Below, one piece after another: positions 26,301-36,698 of a stretch of 64,000 nucleotides of DNA (within the stretch, counting starts at the first letter, position 1; each line of letters opens with the position of its first letter). Source of the DNA: Immersiella caudata (Eukaryota; Ascomycota; Sordariomycetes; Sordariales; Lasiosphaeriaceae); NCBI GenBank assembly GCA_030512335.1, contig JAULSU010000003.1, positions 2,294,001 through 2,358,000 of the forward strand, in the 5' to 3' direction. A program made the translations under genes and the position numbers. The notes under the pieces are model-generated. The model worked only from the letters and a program-made list of their open reading frames with translations, had not been told where the DNA came from and did no database searches.

Positions 26301-27927
26301 TTTGATTTCTGACGTGCCTTGTCCCCTGCCTGCGACCCTACCAGCCTGCTCGATCGCTGACTGGGGTTGAGGTTGGGGTCGAAGCCGGGGTGGTGGGGGT
26401 TGCCTCGAGGGGGGGGGGGTCGGAGGGGGTCATTCTTTGGAATGGCACCCAGCAGCGCTGGAGCAAAAGTAGCCGCCTCATCCAGCAATCCCGGCTCTGG
26501 GCGCGGCGTCGACGACGGCCGGGTGTGCTGTGCAGGACGGCTCTGTGGGTGTGTGCGCCTGCGCTCCTGCTGCTGCGGCGTCGTCGACTCAGGTGGACGG
26601 GACTGGAGACCTGCGAGCCAAGGCTCTCACGCTGCGACGGACCTTAGCCCGCTCCCCGGGCAGGTGTGTACTTCCAGTACTTCGTCCCGAACGCACGTCG
26701 AACCCCCCCTGTCCTTCCTGGCCCCCTTCCACTGCTTCCAAACACATCTTTCCTCTGTTTCTCAAGCCGCGGCGCATACACTCGCCGCACCAGGCGAGCG
26801 GAGGGAATGCCACCACGGTACTTCTCGGGCACCCATTTTCCCTGACCCATTGACCCGCCTGCTGGATTGTCGCGATCAACCATTGACATCCCTGTCAAGC
26901 AATCTGCAGAAGCTGTCGTTTGGTCCAGTCAGGGCACGGAGTACTTAACTCGCCGCCCCAGGCCCCTCCGCGCCGATGGACATTCAGGATATCGATACAT
27001 CCTCTTGATATTATTGCCGCCCTCTCAATCTCACACAATGGCCCACCACCCAGGCTTTGCCATATTACTCTGAAATATCCCGAGGGCTTGTCCTGCCAGC
27101 GTCCCCTGCTCGCTACAGCACCCCTCGGCAGCCGCCACTGTTACATACCGGCACCCACACCTGGCTGTCAAGAAGACCTGTGTCTTATATCCGTCCTTTT
27201 CCTGCACCGCCCGCCACCCGCAGTCCGCAACAACTCGGAAACAAGACCGTCACCGCAAGTGCTCACCCCCGATCCTAGACGAGGAAGCACAGCACCTGCA
27301 GCCAACTCCGCCAATTCGACCTAGCAAACAAAAGGGCCACCAGTGCCGCCTCCCCTCAGCTCAAACTTGCATCCACGCTTGCTTCTCCCTGTCACCAGCC
27401 CGCATATCGCCTCCGACCCCGGCTGCCGAACATAGCCTCGACGGTTCCGGTGTGGTAGGAGAACGTCGACACCGAGACCAAACACGTGCCCCGCGGTTGC
27501 CAGCAGCTGTGTCGTGCCGACACGCCCTGTCAACTCTGCCTGGTTCTAGGCCCGGCTTGCTGCAGTTGCCCGAGAAACCCCCATCGTGTCCTCGAGGGTC
27601 CGATCCGCCGGGCTCCAGGTCACCACGATTCCAACCCGATACTCGAGTCTCCGCGCGCTAGCTCTGCCGGCACCCGCGTCGGTGTGAAGGTTCCATTGGC
27701 TCTCTGGGTGAGACAAGACGTCGACCGCCTGTCCCCAGACCCCGTCACCTGGATACGTATCTGTGCCTGCTCGGAACCAGAAGTAGGACGGTCTTGTGGA
27801 ACACCTCTTTTTGCTGTATGGGAACCCACTTGTCGGTGCTACGACAGGAAGTCCCACTTCAAGGCTAACTCGGTCTGCAGCATCAAATCAGTGATATCAA
27901 GAAGCCTGTTTGTGGCACTCTCCCCCA
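26301..27927 (+). promoter_or_regulatory. Probable velC promoter and long 5' leader
   Basis: About 1.6 kb directly upstream of the velC start. From about 26650 the plus strand becomes pyrimidine-rich, as seen around transcription starts and leaders of fungal genes. It contains a G11 run (26409-26419) and small upstream open frames, for example 27038-27073 (11 codons, MAHHPG..). The transcription start is not visible from sequence, so the extent is inference. Confidence 0.4.
26409..26419. repeat. G11 homopolymer
   Basis: Eleven consecutive G, with further G-rich sequence on both sides. It lies in the putative velC upstream region. Confidence 0.95.
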
Positions 27928-29373
27928 ATGTCTGCAGTGGTCGAGTTTGCCCCTCACGATTTCGGCCGTCATACCATGCTGGACGGTATGGCTCGACCTC
28001 ATCACACATACCACGAGGGGTATGCCCCCAGGCATGCGTACTATGCCCAGGAGCAGCCACCACTCCCGCAACAATCGCTACCGCCACCACCACCGCAGCA
28101 GCAGCAGCAGCAGCAACAACAACACCAGAGCCCGCACATGCACCAACACCAGCACCAGCAGCCCCCGCGGCTGCCGCCAATTGCTATGATCTCAACCGCA
28201 GCTGGAGCAAGCCACGGGACGGCGATGTCCAACGGCCGTGATGGCCCTTATCCTGGTCACAGGACAAACTACTACTCCGAATACGCCACGCCGTCACCTG
28301 TGTGCCAAACACCTCCTCAGCTTCCTGCGCCTAGCAGCGACCCTCACTCAATGCCCAGGAGACCCATCGATGTGCGTCACTCGCCTGCTCAGTCCTCCAC
28401 CGCCAGTGACCGGTCATCGGATGAAGCGGAGCGCCTCAGGCAGGCCATGCGGGACCACCAAGGGCCACCTCCCTATCATCACCAGCGCTCTCCTCCATTG
28501 AGCCACTACGACGCCCGTCCGCGGCCTCATGCTAATATGCAGCAACCTCTTTTCCACCCAGGATCTCATGGCCGCACCATGCCACTACTGCCTCAAAGCC
28601 CACCAAGCACCCAATCCAGCGCCTCGCCAAGGCAAGAGGGCAAGTCCATGAAAATCTCAAACCTTCTGAGCTCTGACAGCACCAACGGCTCCAAGCAACC
28701 AATGCGGGAGATGGTGCAAGCGCCAGCATTGGAGTACCGTATCATTGTCCGGCAGCAGCCTTCCGCGGCCCGCAGCTGTGGGTTTGGAGAGCGAGACCGC
28801 CGTGTCATTGACCCGCCGCCAATTGTCCAGCTAAGCATCTTTGACGACGAGGGACGGCCTGTGCGGCCACAACCTCACTTCAGCGTGGTTCACTGCAGCA
28901 TTTGGGACGAGCGGGGCACCAAGGACATGAGCAGCATGCCTGAAGACTTCCGCCAGCAACGCCGGCTCATGGGCACGTTGGTGGCCAGTCCTTTCGTCGG
29001 CCTCGACGAGAAGAACGAGGAAGGGACCTTTTTCTGTTTCCCGGATCTTAGTTGCCGCACGCCGGGCACTTTCCGGCTCAAATTCGCGCTCGTCGTCCTT
29101 GATCCCAAGAGGATGATCATGGGAGGGAAATCTCCCATCGTCGCGACAGCCATGAGCGAGCCCTTCCAGGTTTACAACGCCAAGGACTTTCCTGGGATGA
29201 AGGCCAGCACGCCACTCACCAAGCGACTCAAGGAGCAGGGTTGTCTGATCAGTATCAAGAAGGGCAACGAAAAGAGCAGCGCTGCACACGATCGCGACGA
29301 GAGCGGAGATGACGACGATGATGAGGAGACAAAGTCCCAGTCCCGGCCCCGGAAGAAGGCGAAGCGTTCATGA
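27928..29373 (+). CDS. velC: Velvet-domain developmental regulator VelC
   Basis: Member of the velvet family of fungal regulators, which bind DNA through an NF-kB-like fold and control sporulation, sexual development and secondary metabolism. Single exon, 481 residues, from the ATG at 27928; an in-frame stop at 27892-27894 lies just upstream. Residues 1-265 are low-complexity, rich in Pro, Gln and His, with a poly-Gln run encoded by CAG/CAA near 28095-28125. The velvet domain runs from about residue 269 (EYRIIVRQQP, CGFGERDRRVIDPPP) through the uninterrupted QQRRLMGTLVASPFVG and CFFPDL-like segment to YNAKDFPGM..STPLTKRLKEQGC. The RACGFGERDRR-type start and the KRLKEQGC..SIKKGN end fit VelC rather than VeA, VosA or VelB (no long insert). 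The C-terminus is acidic then basic (RPRKKAKRS), a likely nuclear signal. Confidence 0.92.
   Translation: MSAVVEFAPHDFGRHTMLDGMARPHHTYHEGYAPRHAYYAQEQPPLPQQSLPPPPPQQQQQQQQQHQSPHMHQHQHQQPPRLPPIAMISTAAGASHGTAMSNGRDGPYPGHRTNYYSEYATPSPVCQTPPQLPAPSSDPHSMPRRPIDVRHSPAQSSTASDRSSDEAERLRQAMRDHQGPPPYHHQRSPPLSHYDARPRPHANMQQPLFHPGSHGRTMPLLPQSPPSTQSSASPRQEGKSMKISNLLSSDSTNGSKQPMREMVQAPALEYRIIVRQQPSAARSCGFGERDRRVIDPPPIVQLSIFDDEGRPVRPQPHFSVVHCSIWDERGTKDMSSMPEDFRQQRRLMGTLVASPFVGLDEKNEEGTFFCFPDLSCRTPGTFRLKFALVVLDPKRMIMGGKSPIVATAMSEPFQVYNAKDFPGMKASTPLTKRLKEQGCLISIKKGNEKSSAAHDRDESGDDDDDEETKSQSRPRKKAKRS
28095..28128 (+). repeat. CAG/CAA trinucleotide repeat in velC
   Basis: Consecutive CAG then CAA codons encode a run of about ten glutamines in the disordered N-terminal half of VelC. 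It is likely length-variable among strains. Confidence 0.85.
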
Positions 29374-30198
29374 TTTGGTCACACTTTTGCCGACTGGTTT
29401 TGGCGTTTACGAGGCGTTTTTCTTTTCCGCGTCAATGGATTCCAAGCGGGTTGCAGCATTCGGAGGTTCCGCAAACATCGGAAACAAGGGGACATTATTA
29501 GATATGCCCTGGTCGACGGCATAGGAGGGGAGCCCACCCTCGTTCTTGGCTTCGATTCCCTAGGTCTAGTTTGAAGCGCACCCCGAAGCGAAATAATCAT
29601 TATTATTATATACCCCATTTTCGAGCGCTATTGGGATGGACACGAGGAACAAAACGTTCTTACGGCACGGAGCGAAATGAGGACGGCGCCAACAACAAGG
29701 AAAACGGAGCGACATTGGACGGACACGCGAACATGGAATCTTTTTTTTTTATTTTACTGTTGCATTCTCAATACTAGACATGGACATTGCAGGATACTGG
29801 AACGGAATGACGAGTTGAGACACGCTTAGAGGATTTGTTTCTTTGCATGGAACTCAGAATATTGGCCACGGGGATTGTGCTTCGGAAAGAAGGGGAGAGG
29901 GGCGTATCATCTGGTTTCCGTTCTTTCCCTTCTTGCGCCTGTTCATGAGTTTGTTGTTATTGCTGCTCTCTTACATGCCATCTTGGGCATATACATCGGG
30001 GTATTTACCACTTGATGTCTTTTGGACATCTTCCTTTGCGGCAGATTGCCGGGACATAGGACCACTAGGTCCTCCACTGTGGGAAGGAAGAGAGGGGGGG
30101 TTCAAAATAGCGAGCGTACCTTTGCGGAGCGTGTTGCCAGTCGATACATGCAAACAGACTGCTTGGATTCGCATGAGACAAGAGAGGGCAGAACAGAG

Positions 30199-30218
30199 CC
30201 CCCCCCCCCCCCAAAAAA
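30199..30218. repeat. C14 followed by A6
   Basis: Fourteen C then six A in a row; a homopurine/homopyrimidine strand bias likely to be unstable in replication and sequencing. Confidence 0.95.
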
Positions 30219-30426
30219 GAAGCATTACCTACACACCTGCCTCTTTCCTACTCCAAGGCATCTGCCGAGTGAACTACCTCCGTTGCCTGCCGTGTGACAT
30301 GTCGTTGGTGCAATGTTCCGCGGCCCTCTCGGCCGTAAAACACCATTTCATTTCTCAAGAGTTCTTTTCACTTGGGTAGGAGCGCGTGTTCTGGTGGATG
30401 GATGCGACGGGATCTTTTGAGACAGA

Positions 30427-30441
30427 AACACACACACACAT
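30427..30441. repeat. (CA)n microsatellite
   Basis: Short run of alternating A and C, about 100 bases left of the larger GT tract. Confidence 0.9.
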
Positions 30442-30532
30442 AGGCTACCGCGGGGTCAGTAGGTTGCTGACTGAGGAGTGTCGTGGATTGTGCACAAACT
30501 GGCACTGCATCATCGTGTGGTGCGTGGTGCCG

Positions 30533-30575
30533 GTGTGTGTGTGTGTGTGTATGTGTGTGTGTGTATGTGTGTGTG
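30533..30575. repeat. (GT)n microsatellite with TAT interruptions
   Basis: Alternating GT over about 43 bases interrupted twice by A (GTATGT). Potential Z-DNA-forming tract between velC and the TPR gene. Confidence 0.95.
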
Positions 30576-31623
30576 GTCCCATTTTCTGATCAGTGAGGCA
30601 GTCAGAAAGAGTGAATAAGTGAGATGTCTGCCTGCCGGCGAGGCCGTGTGGTGCCTAGGGGATAGGTACTGTATGCGACGCAGCCACCGAGTCACCGGGT
30701 ATGCTGCGCGCCACACACTCCGTTGCTATCGCGATTTGCCTTTTTTATCACATACCTACTACTACCCCCTTGTGTACCGACCTTGCGGTGGGTATAATAC
30801 TACTACGGAGTAGGAGTTGTCCAGATACAAAGACACAGGGACAGAGGCAGATGGGGTGCTGCAAAGGTAGAAATCGTACGAGGTGGCTTCAGACGGCGTG
30901 CCAATGAGAAGAGTCGGAAACGATGCCCGAGGGAGTTCGGATGGGATCTGGCCAGGGCCGTGGATGCGAGAGGCTCGCAGGGAGGGGCGGGCGATCTTGT
31001 CGATCTTTTGTCTTTTTGTGTGTGCTTTTCGCTTCAGTGAGAAAAACGGGCAGGAAGGGCCCTTGCTTGGATTCCGCGTCACTGGTTCGTTGGAGGGTAG
31101 CGGTAGCGGCCCAAGACTGTGGGTGAGGAGTTAGGGTGCGCCGTTGGTGCTATCAGTGGATGGATGTAGTGGGTGACGCCTGTGGGACGTCGCTGGGCTT
31201 TTCCAGGTTTGGGCAAGGGTGTCGGGGGGTTGTGATGAGATGGCGGGCGTCATCTGCTCGGATTTTACAGGACGGTGTTGGTTGGACGGAGGCGGGGATG
31301 CAGATGTAGGGTATAAAAGAGGGTGTCGAACACCAATGCAATGTAATGCTGGTCGGAAAAAGAAACGGCCAGTCGGTTGACTGCTGGAGCCGCTCTTGGA
31401 GCTGGCATTGGGACGACGTGTCTACCTTCTTTGCCTTGTATATAGTACATTTCGTACGCAAAGTACATGAAATGACGCGGGAGACGAGGTTCAGGGTGTT
31501 CTCAGTCCCTCCTCGTCGTCGACGACTACGTCTTTGGTTGGTGGCTCAACTCTTTTCGCATGCGCCGCATGACATGAGAGCTGCAAACAAGATGAGACCG
31601 GTGTAAAGTTCTCCTATCCGTTC

Positions 31624-32890
31624 TTACACAGGCACGGTGTCTTCACCGGCCTCCTCAATCTTCCTCCCCAGCAAGGCCCACTCGGCTGCCCATCGCAGAT
31701 GCTCCTCTACCAACGCCTTGTCTTCACCGGCCTCCCGAGACTTGGCTGTCTCGGATGCCAAGAGCAAGGGGCAAGCCTCAGTCTTCCCCGACATTGCCGC
31801 TTTGAGGAGGCACTCCTCCCTCCGCGGAGAGCCGAGCGGGAGATTCTTGCCAAGCTCTAGGTACCCATCAGGCGAATCGAGTTCGAGAGCGGCTATGGAG
31901 AAGGACTCTAAAGCAGCTTCGCGGTTCCCCATCTGGTTCAAGATCCTGCCGCGAGCGACGTGGCAGTCTGCCTCGTACATCCACTGGGGCGCTCTCTGGT
32001 TTGATGCTGCGTCCTCGTCACCGCTGCCACCTGGTCGACTGCGCTGCTTTGTTGGCGCCGGGGCGTACGCGTCACCGACCCGACGCCCGGCATCGATTGC
32101 AGCGTCAAAGTCCTTGAGGGCTTTGAGTGCATTCCCACTTCGGACTTTTAGAAGTCCCTGGAGGGTAATGGCGTCGGGATTCTCCCCAGCCTGGACGAGA
32201 CGGCCGAGCTTGTCAAGGGTGTTTCGGAACTGCGACCTGTATCTGCTAGCTTCTGGCCCCCCTTTGGTCATCATCAATATGACCCGCAAGACAGTAATGG
32301 TGGAGGGTGCATAGTCGAGATCGGATGCTGTTTGGAGCATGTGGATGGCCAGTTTCCACAGAGGACTTGGCGGGGTGTTGAGAATCACCGTTGCTGTCCA
32401 GTGAAGCATGTAGGGGTCAATAGAGTGATCTGTGTGTATTGCACCTTTATTTAGCTTCCTAGTCCCCTTACGCGGCGCCAGTTGGTGTGAGTTGATGCCT
32501 ACCCCTTTGGAGCCGGCCTTTCCATGTTGAGCCGCTCGATGGCTCGAGGGCAGTTGCAACGTACCGCGTCGCTATCCTGTGAAGGTCTTCGATGGAGAGG
32601 TCCTCAGGGGCGAAATCCGCCAGCTTTTCCCAGAACGGCATTGGAGGGGCGTCCTGAGGTTCGAAAATCAGCGGCTCTTCGGCCACTGGTGAGTGTTTAG
32701 AGGCCAGAGGGAGCGACCCTCTGACTCGTCTTTTTGGAAGCAATACTTTTCTTGTAGCGTACCACTGCTGAGGTTGATGGGCAGATAGTCCGAGGGAGAG
32801 GGTTCGCCATTTCGACTTGGCGGGTCGGAAGAGTGGAAGGAACTGCACACTTCTGTAGCTTTTTGGAGCAGCGACACTCATTCGCTGCAT
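31624..32890 (-). CDS. Predicted mitochondrial TPR/helical-repeat protein
   Basis: Function not recognised. Exons 32890-32503 and 32429-31624 (397 residues), with the intron at 32502-32430 (GTAGGC..ACACAG, branch GCTAAAT). The join ..LQR|DHSIDPYML keeps frame. The start chosen is the first ATG, MQRMSVAAPKSYR; a second ATG lies three codons later. The first 45 residues are basic with Ser/Arg/Gln and no acidic residues, as in mitochondrial presequences. The rest is rich in Ala/Leu helices with TPR/Sel1-like segments (LQGLLKVRSGNALKALKDFDAAIDAG, ARGRILNQMGNREAALESFSIAALELDSP). Fungal mitochondria contain such proteins in respiratory-complex assembly and translation, but a specific role is not supported here. 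Confidence 0.78.
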
Positions 32891-33671
32891 GCTGAAGCTG
32901 ACCGCTCGTTTAGCTCTGAACAACAACAAGTACTGCCAAATTCGGAGTTATCCCTTCATGGTAAGTAGCAACCAAGATGCATCTGCCTCATGAAACGGAC
33001 CGTGGAAAATCGTGTGAAGGCCCGATACTGGGAACGAGTGATGTTGAAGCGTGGGTTGGATGAGATGAGCTTTGTCGTCGGTGGTGGTCCATGCATTTAG
33101 GGGGATGATTATCGAGTTCCAAAACTAGGCCTACCTCAGATGATTGTTTGGTTAAAGGCCTAGTCTTTACATTGAGACTAACAGCACACTTACAGCCATG
33201 ACTATTTAGAAAAAAACAATACACACGTCTAAAATTTAGATTATAATTATAATAATTTAAAAGAAAGTGTTTTTCAAATGTGGTGCAGCTATTGCTGTAG
33301 TTACAAAAGGTAGAAACCTAACACTTTTTACCTTTGAAAGTTTGGAGGGAGAGATGTGCAACGACTAAACTTTTAGAGGAAGCTACCCATTTACACCGCT
33401 GACACGCACCGACAAATCGGGCCTAGTTTTGGAACTGGATAATCGCACCCGCATTTGGTGAGCTGACAGGGGTTCCTAGAAAGAAGTGGGGACCAAGCCG
33501 TCCCAGCACCAATGAAAAGTCTGCCCCACACATGCATTTTGGAATATTTTCGTGACATTCACGACGCTCAACTCAATACGGAGTATCGAACGAACTGACC
33601 GCCAAAACCTGCTTTTTCTGGCACCTGGGAGCGGCTGGTATCTTTGCATGGTGAGAGAAATTTTCGGTGAA
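32891..33671. other. Divergent promoter region TPR gene / utp16
   Basis: 780 bases between two divergent starts. Nearly half is the MITE-like insertion at 33093-33458; the remainder is flanking promoter sequence for both genes. Confidence 0.55.
33093..33458. mobile_element. MITE-like element with TIRs and candidate 8-bp target duplication
   Basis: Inverted repeats at 33107-33131 and 33420-33444 match in 24 of 25 bases (GATTATC, one mismatch, AGTTCCAAAACTAGGCC). Extending outward, arms of 31 bases (33101-33131 and 33420-33450) still match with four mismatches, two of them transitions. Directly outside lie GCATTTAG (33093-33100) and GCATTTGG (33451-33458), a candidate 8-bp target duplication with one transition. 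The 350-bp core has no coding capacity and is AT-rich in the middle (33205-33335). Subterminal GGCCTAGT motifs recur (33125-33132 reversed, 33157-33164, 33420-33427). Size, TIRs and duplication fit a non-autonomous hAT- or Mutator-like element; which one is undecided. Confidence 0.7.
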
Positions 33672-34860
33672 ATGGCGGCAAAACGTACGCCCAAAAACGC
33701 GGCAAAGAAGCCCAAGAAGCAGGCTGAGGTCATTCAGCTCTCGTCAGATTCTGAGCCAAACGTCCCAACCGAAAAGGAAACGGTCTTCGAGCCGCCCAAG
33801 GAACCCACCAGCAGCAGGAGATACACCCAAAAGGATTACGACGAAATGCCGCTCCTGAAAGTTGAGGGTATCAAGTACGACGCTCGGCCAACCACAGAGA
33901 AGGAAGATGCGCCAACGAGTGAATCGAAGCCCGCAAAGTTACCCGTTCGTGTTAAGGACACAGGTTCTGCGAGGCACCGACACGTCAGCATAGAGATTCC
34001 GCTAAAGTCCTCATCGCTGCTTGCGAGGGACGTAAAATCTCAGGAGGCCCCAGGCAGCGAGGATGGACAGGAGGAGGATGTCTTTAAAACCCCAATGGAG
34101 AGGCGGCACATCACATTTAATGACAGCGACAACGAAGAGTTTGTCACCCCTTTGGAGGCTCCACTGAGGAATCCCCTCGAAGTGGTTCAGGCCACGAAGG
34201 AGGCGGAGTTTGAACAGGAGCAGGAGGTAGATGGGGATTCGGACGACGAGGCGCCAGAAGCTGTCTCCTCACATGCTGCCGGAGCTCGCATAGCCAAGGC
34301 CTCACAGGCAGCCACGAAAGCTGCCCAGAAGTGAGATTGACGCGTCAAACCCACTGGGGAAACTACACACACTGACTTTACACAGACAAGCCGCCGCACA
34401 AAAGCGGAAGCGTCAGGAGCGTGATGCGTTCCTCAAGCAGCAAGCGGGAAAGAAGAAAAGCGGCCAGGCTCCAGTCCTCCCGAGTGGCGAGGATGAGGAT
34501 GAGGGCCTCCGATCACGGAACCCAGCACCGCTATTTCCAGAGAAAAGGAAAAGAGAAGTTCCAAAGCTTCTTCCCCTTGAACTTCTGGAATCCGACGATG
34601 AAGATGAGGCCAACCACTCAGATTTCTCCGTCGGCAAGAGAGCACCAAAGAGGAAAAAGGTAGCTGGCGGATGGATTCCTGGGCCCAAGGCCCCGCGGGA
34701 CCAGAAGGTTGGTTCAACCGTTTTCAGGGTTGTGGAGAGCCGTGGAGACAAGAAACTGGCGCCGAAGGCGAAGAAAGCCGCCGTTAATATGAGGGAGGTG
34801 CTCCTGAAACGGGCGAAGGCACCCCGGGCCAAGAAGGGATTCTTCGTCAAAGGGCACTGA
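33672..34860 (+). CDS. utp16: U3 snoRNA-associated protein Utp16/Bud21
   Basis: Component of the small-subunit processome that matures 18S rRNA in the nucleolus. Exons 33672-34330 and 34386-34860 (377 residues), with the intron at 34331-34385 (GTGAGA..CACAG). The join ..AAQK|QAAAQKRKRQERDAFLKQQ restores the family's conserved basic helix. Seen: a Lys-rich start (MAAKRTPKNAAKKPKKQ), long acidic/Ser disordered regions, then the C-terminal Utp16 block with VLP..E, LLPLELLESDDEDE, and RDQKVGSTVFRVVE..KKLAPKAKKAAVNMREVLLKRAKAPRAKKGFF (segments shown in part). The ATG at 33672 is preferred over one at 33648 because of its purine context and the family-like N-terminus. Confidence 0.85.
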
Positions 34861-35425
34861 GGAGTTGGGAGGTGTAGGCCAGCACTAAAGGACAGCATCG
34901 AGGCTGGGGGCCATCAAAGATCCACCTTGATTTGGGCCGTGTAGTGTTGAGAGTCAGGACTCCAGCGGGTCTCGCGGAGCGCAAGTCATTGTATATTTAG
35001 GGGGACTACATCATTGTTGGTGAACACGGGCCAGACACCCTCTCCTGTTGGCTTGGAAAAGGCGTTCTCTGCTAGATGGGCTGGAAGGAAGCGCATGTAG
35101 TCTCGAGGGACCAAAATACGAGCATATCATTGATCACGACAACCATCGAAACAACAGGTTCTCAACGCTTTCTGGGCACTACGTAGTTCGATGGGTAATC
35201 ATGTCGATTGTGGCTTCCACTAAGAGCGAGTCCGCACGTGTGGATGGAAGCTGCAAGCCGATAAAGTCCCGCACCACCGCCAAGCATCAGCTACCGATCA
35301 CGGCTCTCAACAAGCTTCTTTTTACCTCAACCCTCAAACTCCTCGACAACTTATCCGAACGACCTCATTAACTCAGATTTACACTTATACCTATCCCCAC
35401 GTAACCAGAATCAAACCTGCCCAAC
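34861..35425 (+). promoter_or_regulatory. utp16 3' flank and tpi1 promoter
   Basis: 565 bases. The last 120 before the tpi1 ATG are rich in C/T and A/C (..CAACCCTCAAACTCCTCGAC.. type), typical of strong fungal glycolytic promoters. No gene is seen. Confidence 0.5.
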
Positions 35426-36397
35426 ATGTCTCGCAAGTTCTTCGTCGGTGGCAACTTCAAGATGTGGGTTCACTCGCATTACCCCGCCATTGCCCCGCGG
35501 TGAAGGCAGAGCTTCGCAGCAAAGCTAATCTGAGCCCCTCGTGCCTATATTCCAGGAACGGTACCATTGAGTCCGTCAAGGCGATTGCCAAGAACCTCAG
35601 CGAGGCCCAGCTAGATCCTAATGTCGGTATGTGAAGCTCTTGTCGCTTGCCCCTGACGGCGCAAGCCCAAGCCGCGAGGCCGCTGACACGGATCGTGCCA
35701 CCCCAACAGAAGTCGTGATTGCGCCCCCTGCCCTCTACCTCCTCCTCGTGCGCGAGCACCTCAAGTCCGGCCTTGAGGTCGCCGCCCAGAACGTGTTTGA
35801 CAAGCCCAACGGTGCGTACACCGGCGAGATCAGCGTTGCCCAGCTCAAGGACAGCGGCATCAACTGGACGATCCTTGGCCACTCCGAGAGGCGAACGGTC
35901 CTCGGCGAGTCCGACGCTGTCGTTGCTTCCAAGACCAAGTTCGCGACCGAGGGCGGTGTTAATGTTATCTGGTGCTGCGGCGAGTCCCTCGAGGAGCGTG
36001 AGGCCGGCCAGACCATCTCCGTCATCGAGAAGCAGCTCGCCGCCGTCGCTGGCCAGATCAGCGACTGGAGCAAGGTTGTCATTGCCTACGAGCCCATTTG
36101 GGCCATCGGCACTGGCAAGGTCGCCACAGTCCAGCAGGCCCAGGAGGTGCACGAGGCTATCCGCAAGTGGCTCAAGGCCAACGTTAGCGAGAAGGTCGCC
36201 GAGGAGACCCGTATCCTGTACGGCGGAAGCGTCAATGGCAAGAACTGCAAGGAGCTTGCTAAGGAGAAAGACATTGACGGCTTCTTGGTCGGTGGTGCCA
36301 GCTTGAAGCCCGAGTGTGAGCCCTGCCCTCATCTTTTTGGAGACTGCCTGGATGCTGATACCGTATAGTTGTCGACATTATCAACTCTAACCTCTAA
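35426..36397 (+). CDS. tpi1: Triosephosphate isomerase
   Basis: Interconverts dihydroxyacetone phosphate and glyceraldehyde 3-phosphate in glycolysis and gluconeogenesis; cytosolic. Four exons: 35426-35463, 35556-35626, 35710-36315, 36369-36397, giving 247 residues, the usual size. Introns begin GTGGGT, GTATGT and GTGAGC. Catalytic residues are visible: Lys in FVGGNFKMNGT, His in TILGHSERR, and Glu in VIAYEPIWAIGTGK; the phosphate-binding YGGSVNGKN and GFLVGGASLKPEF follow. The last 29-nt exon gives VDIINSNL. Codon use is strongly C-ending, as expected for a highly expressed gene, which also explains the long meaningless open frame on the opposite strand. Confidence 0.97.
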
Positions 36398-36698
36398 TCC
36401 AAATGACGTGCAAAGTGTTGAAGCCTGGATGGGAGTTGCCATCGTTTGGTTTCGAAATGCTGATACAGGGGCGAAAAAAATGGGTATGAGACGATCAGAA
36501 GAATAGAAGGCATGCCAAATCACAACTCTTGACACTTTTCTATGCCTCTCGCAAGCTTCCCTTCTGGCTGTTTATGAGTCTTTGTCCAATTGTCGTCAGC
36601 CAGTTAGTACAACGGCGGCCGGCCTGGCAACCGACCACCTGTCTCTCGTAGTTGCAATACCTGCCTATTCATACAGCCCCTGCACTACCCCATCCCAT

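Larger units (their letters stand above)
29374..31623. other. Long convergent intergenic region velC / TPR gene
   Basis: 2.25 kb between two facing 3' ends, much longer than the other convergent gaps in the window (0.3-0.9 kb). It holds simple repeats (C14A6 at 30199-30218, CA and GT tracts near 30.43 and 30.55 kb) and a plus-strand TATAAAAG at 31312-31319. An unconvincing 86-codon frame starts at 31346. No recognisable protein is encoded. A non-coding transcript or long UTRs are possible. Confidence 0.45.

Noticed and set aside
12394..27927. Possible secondary-metabolite cluster or transposon graveyard
   Set aside because: No PKS, NRPS, terpene synthase, P450, transposase, reverse transcriptase or long terminal repeat could be recognised.
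27486..28241. 251-codon frame overlapping the velC start
   Set aside because: Out of frame with velC and encodes low-complexity translation of the CAG repeat; the upstream half is Cys/Pro/Arg-rich leader sequence.
35457..36332. 291-codon open frame opposite tpi1
   Set aside because: It is the antisense shadow of a strongly C-biased gene; the sense strand encodes a complete triosephosphate isomerase with all catalytic residues.
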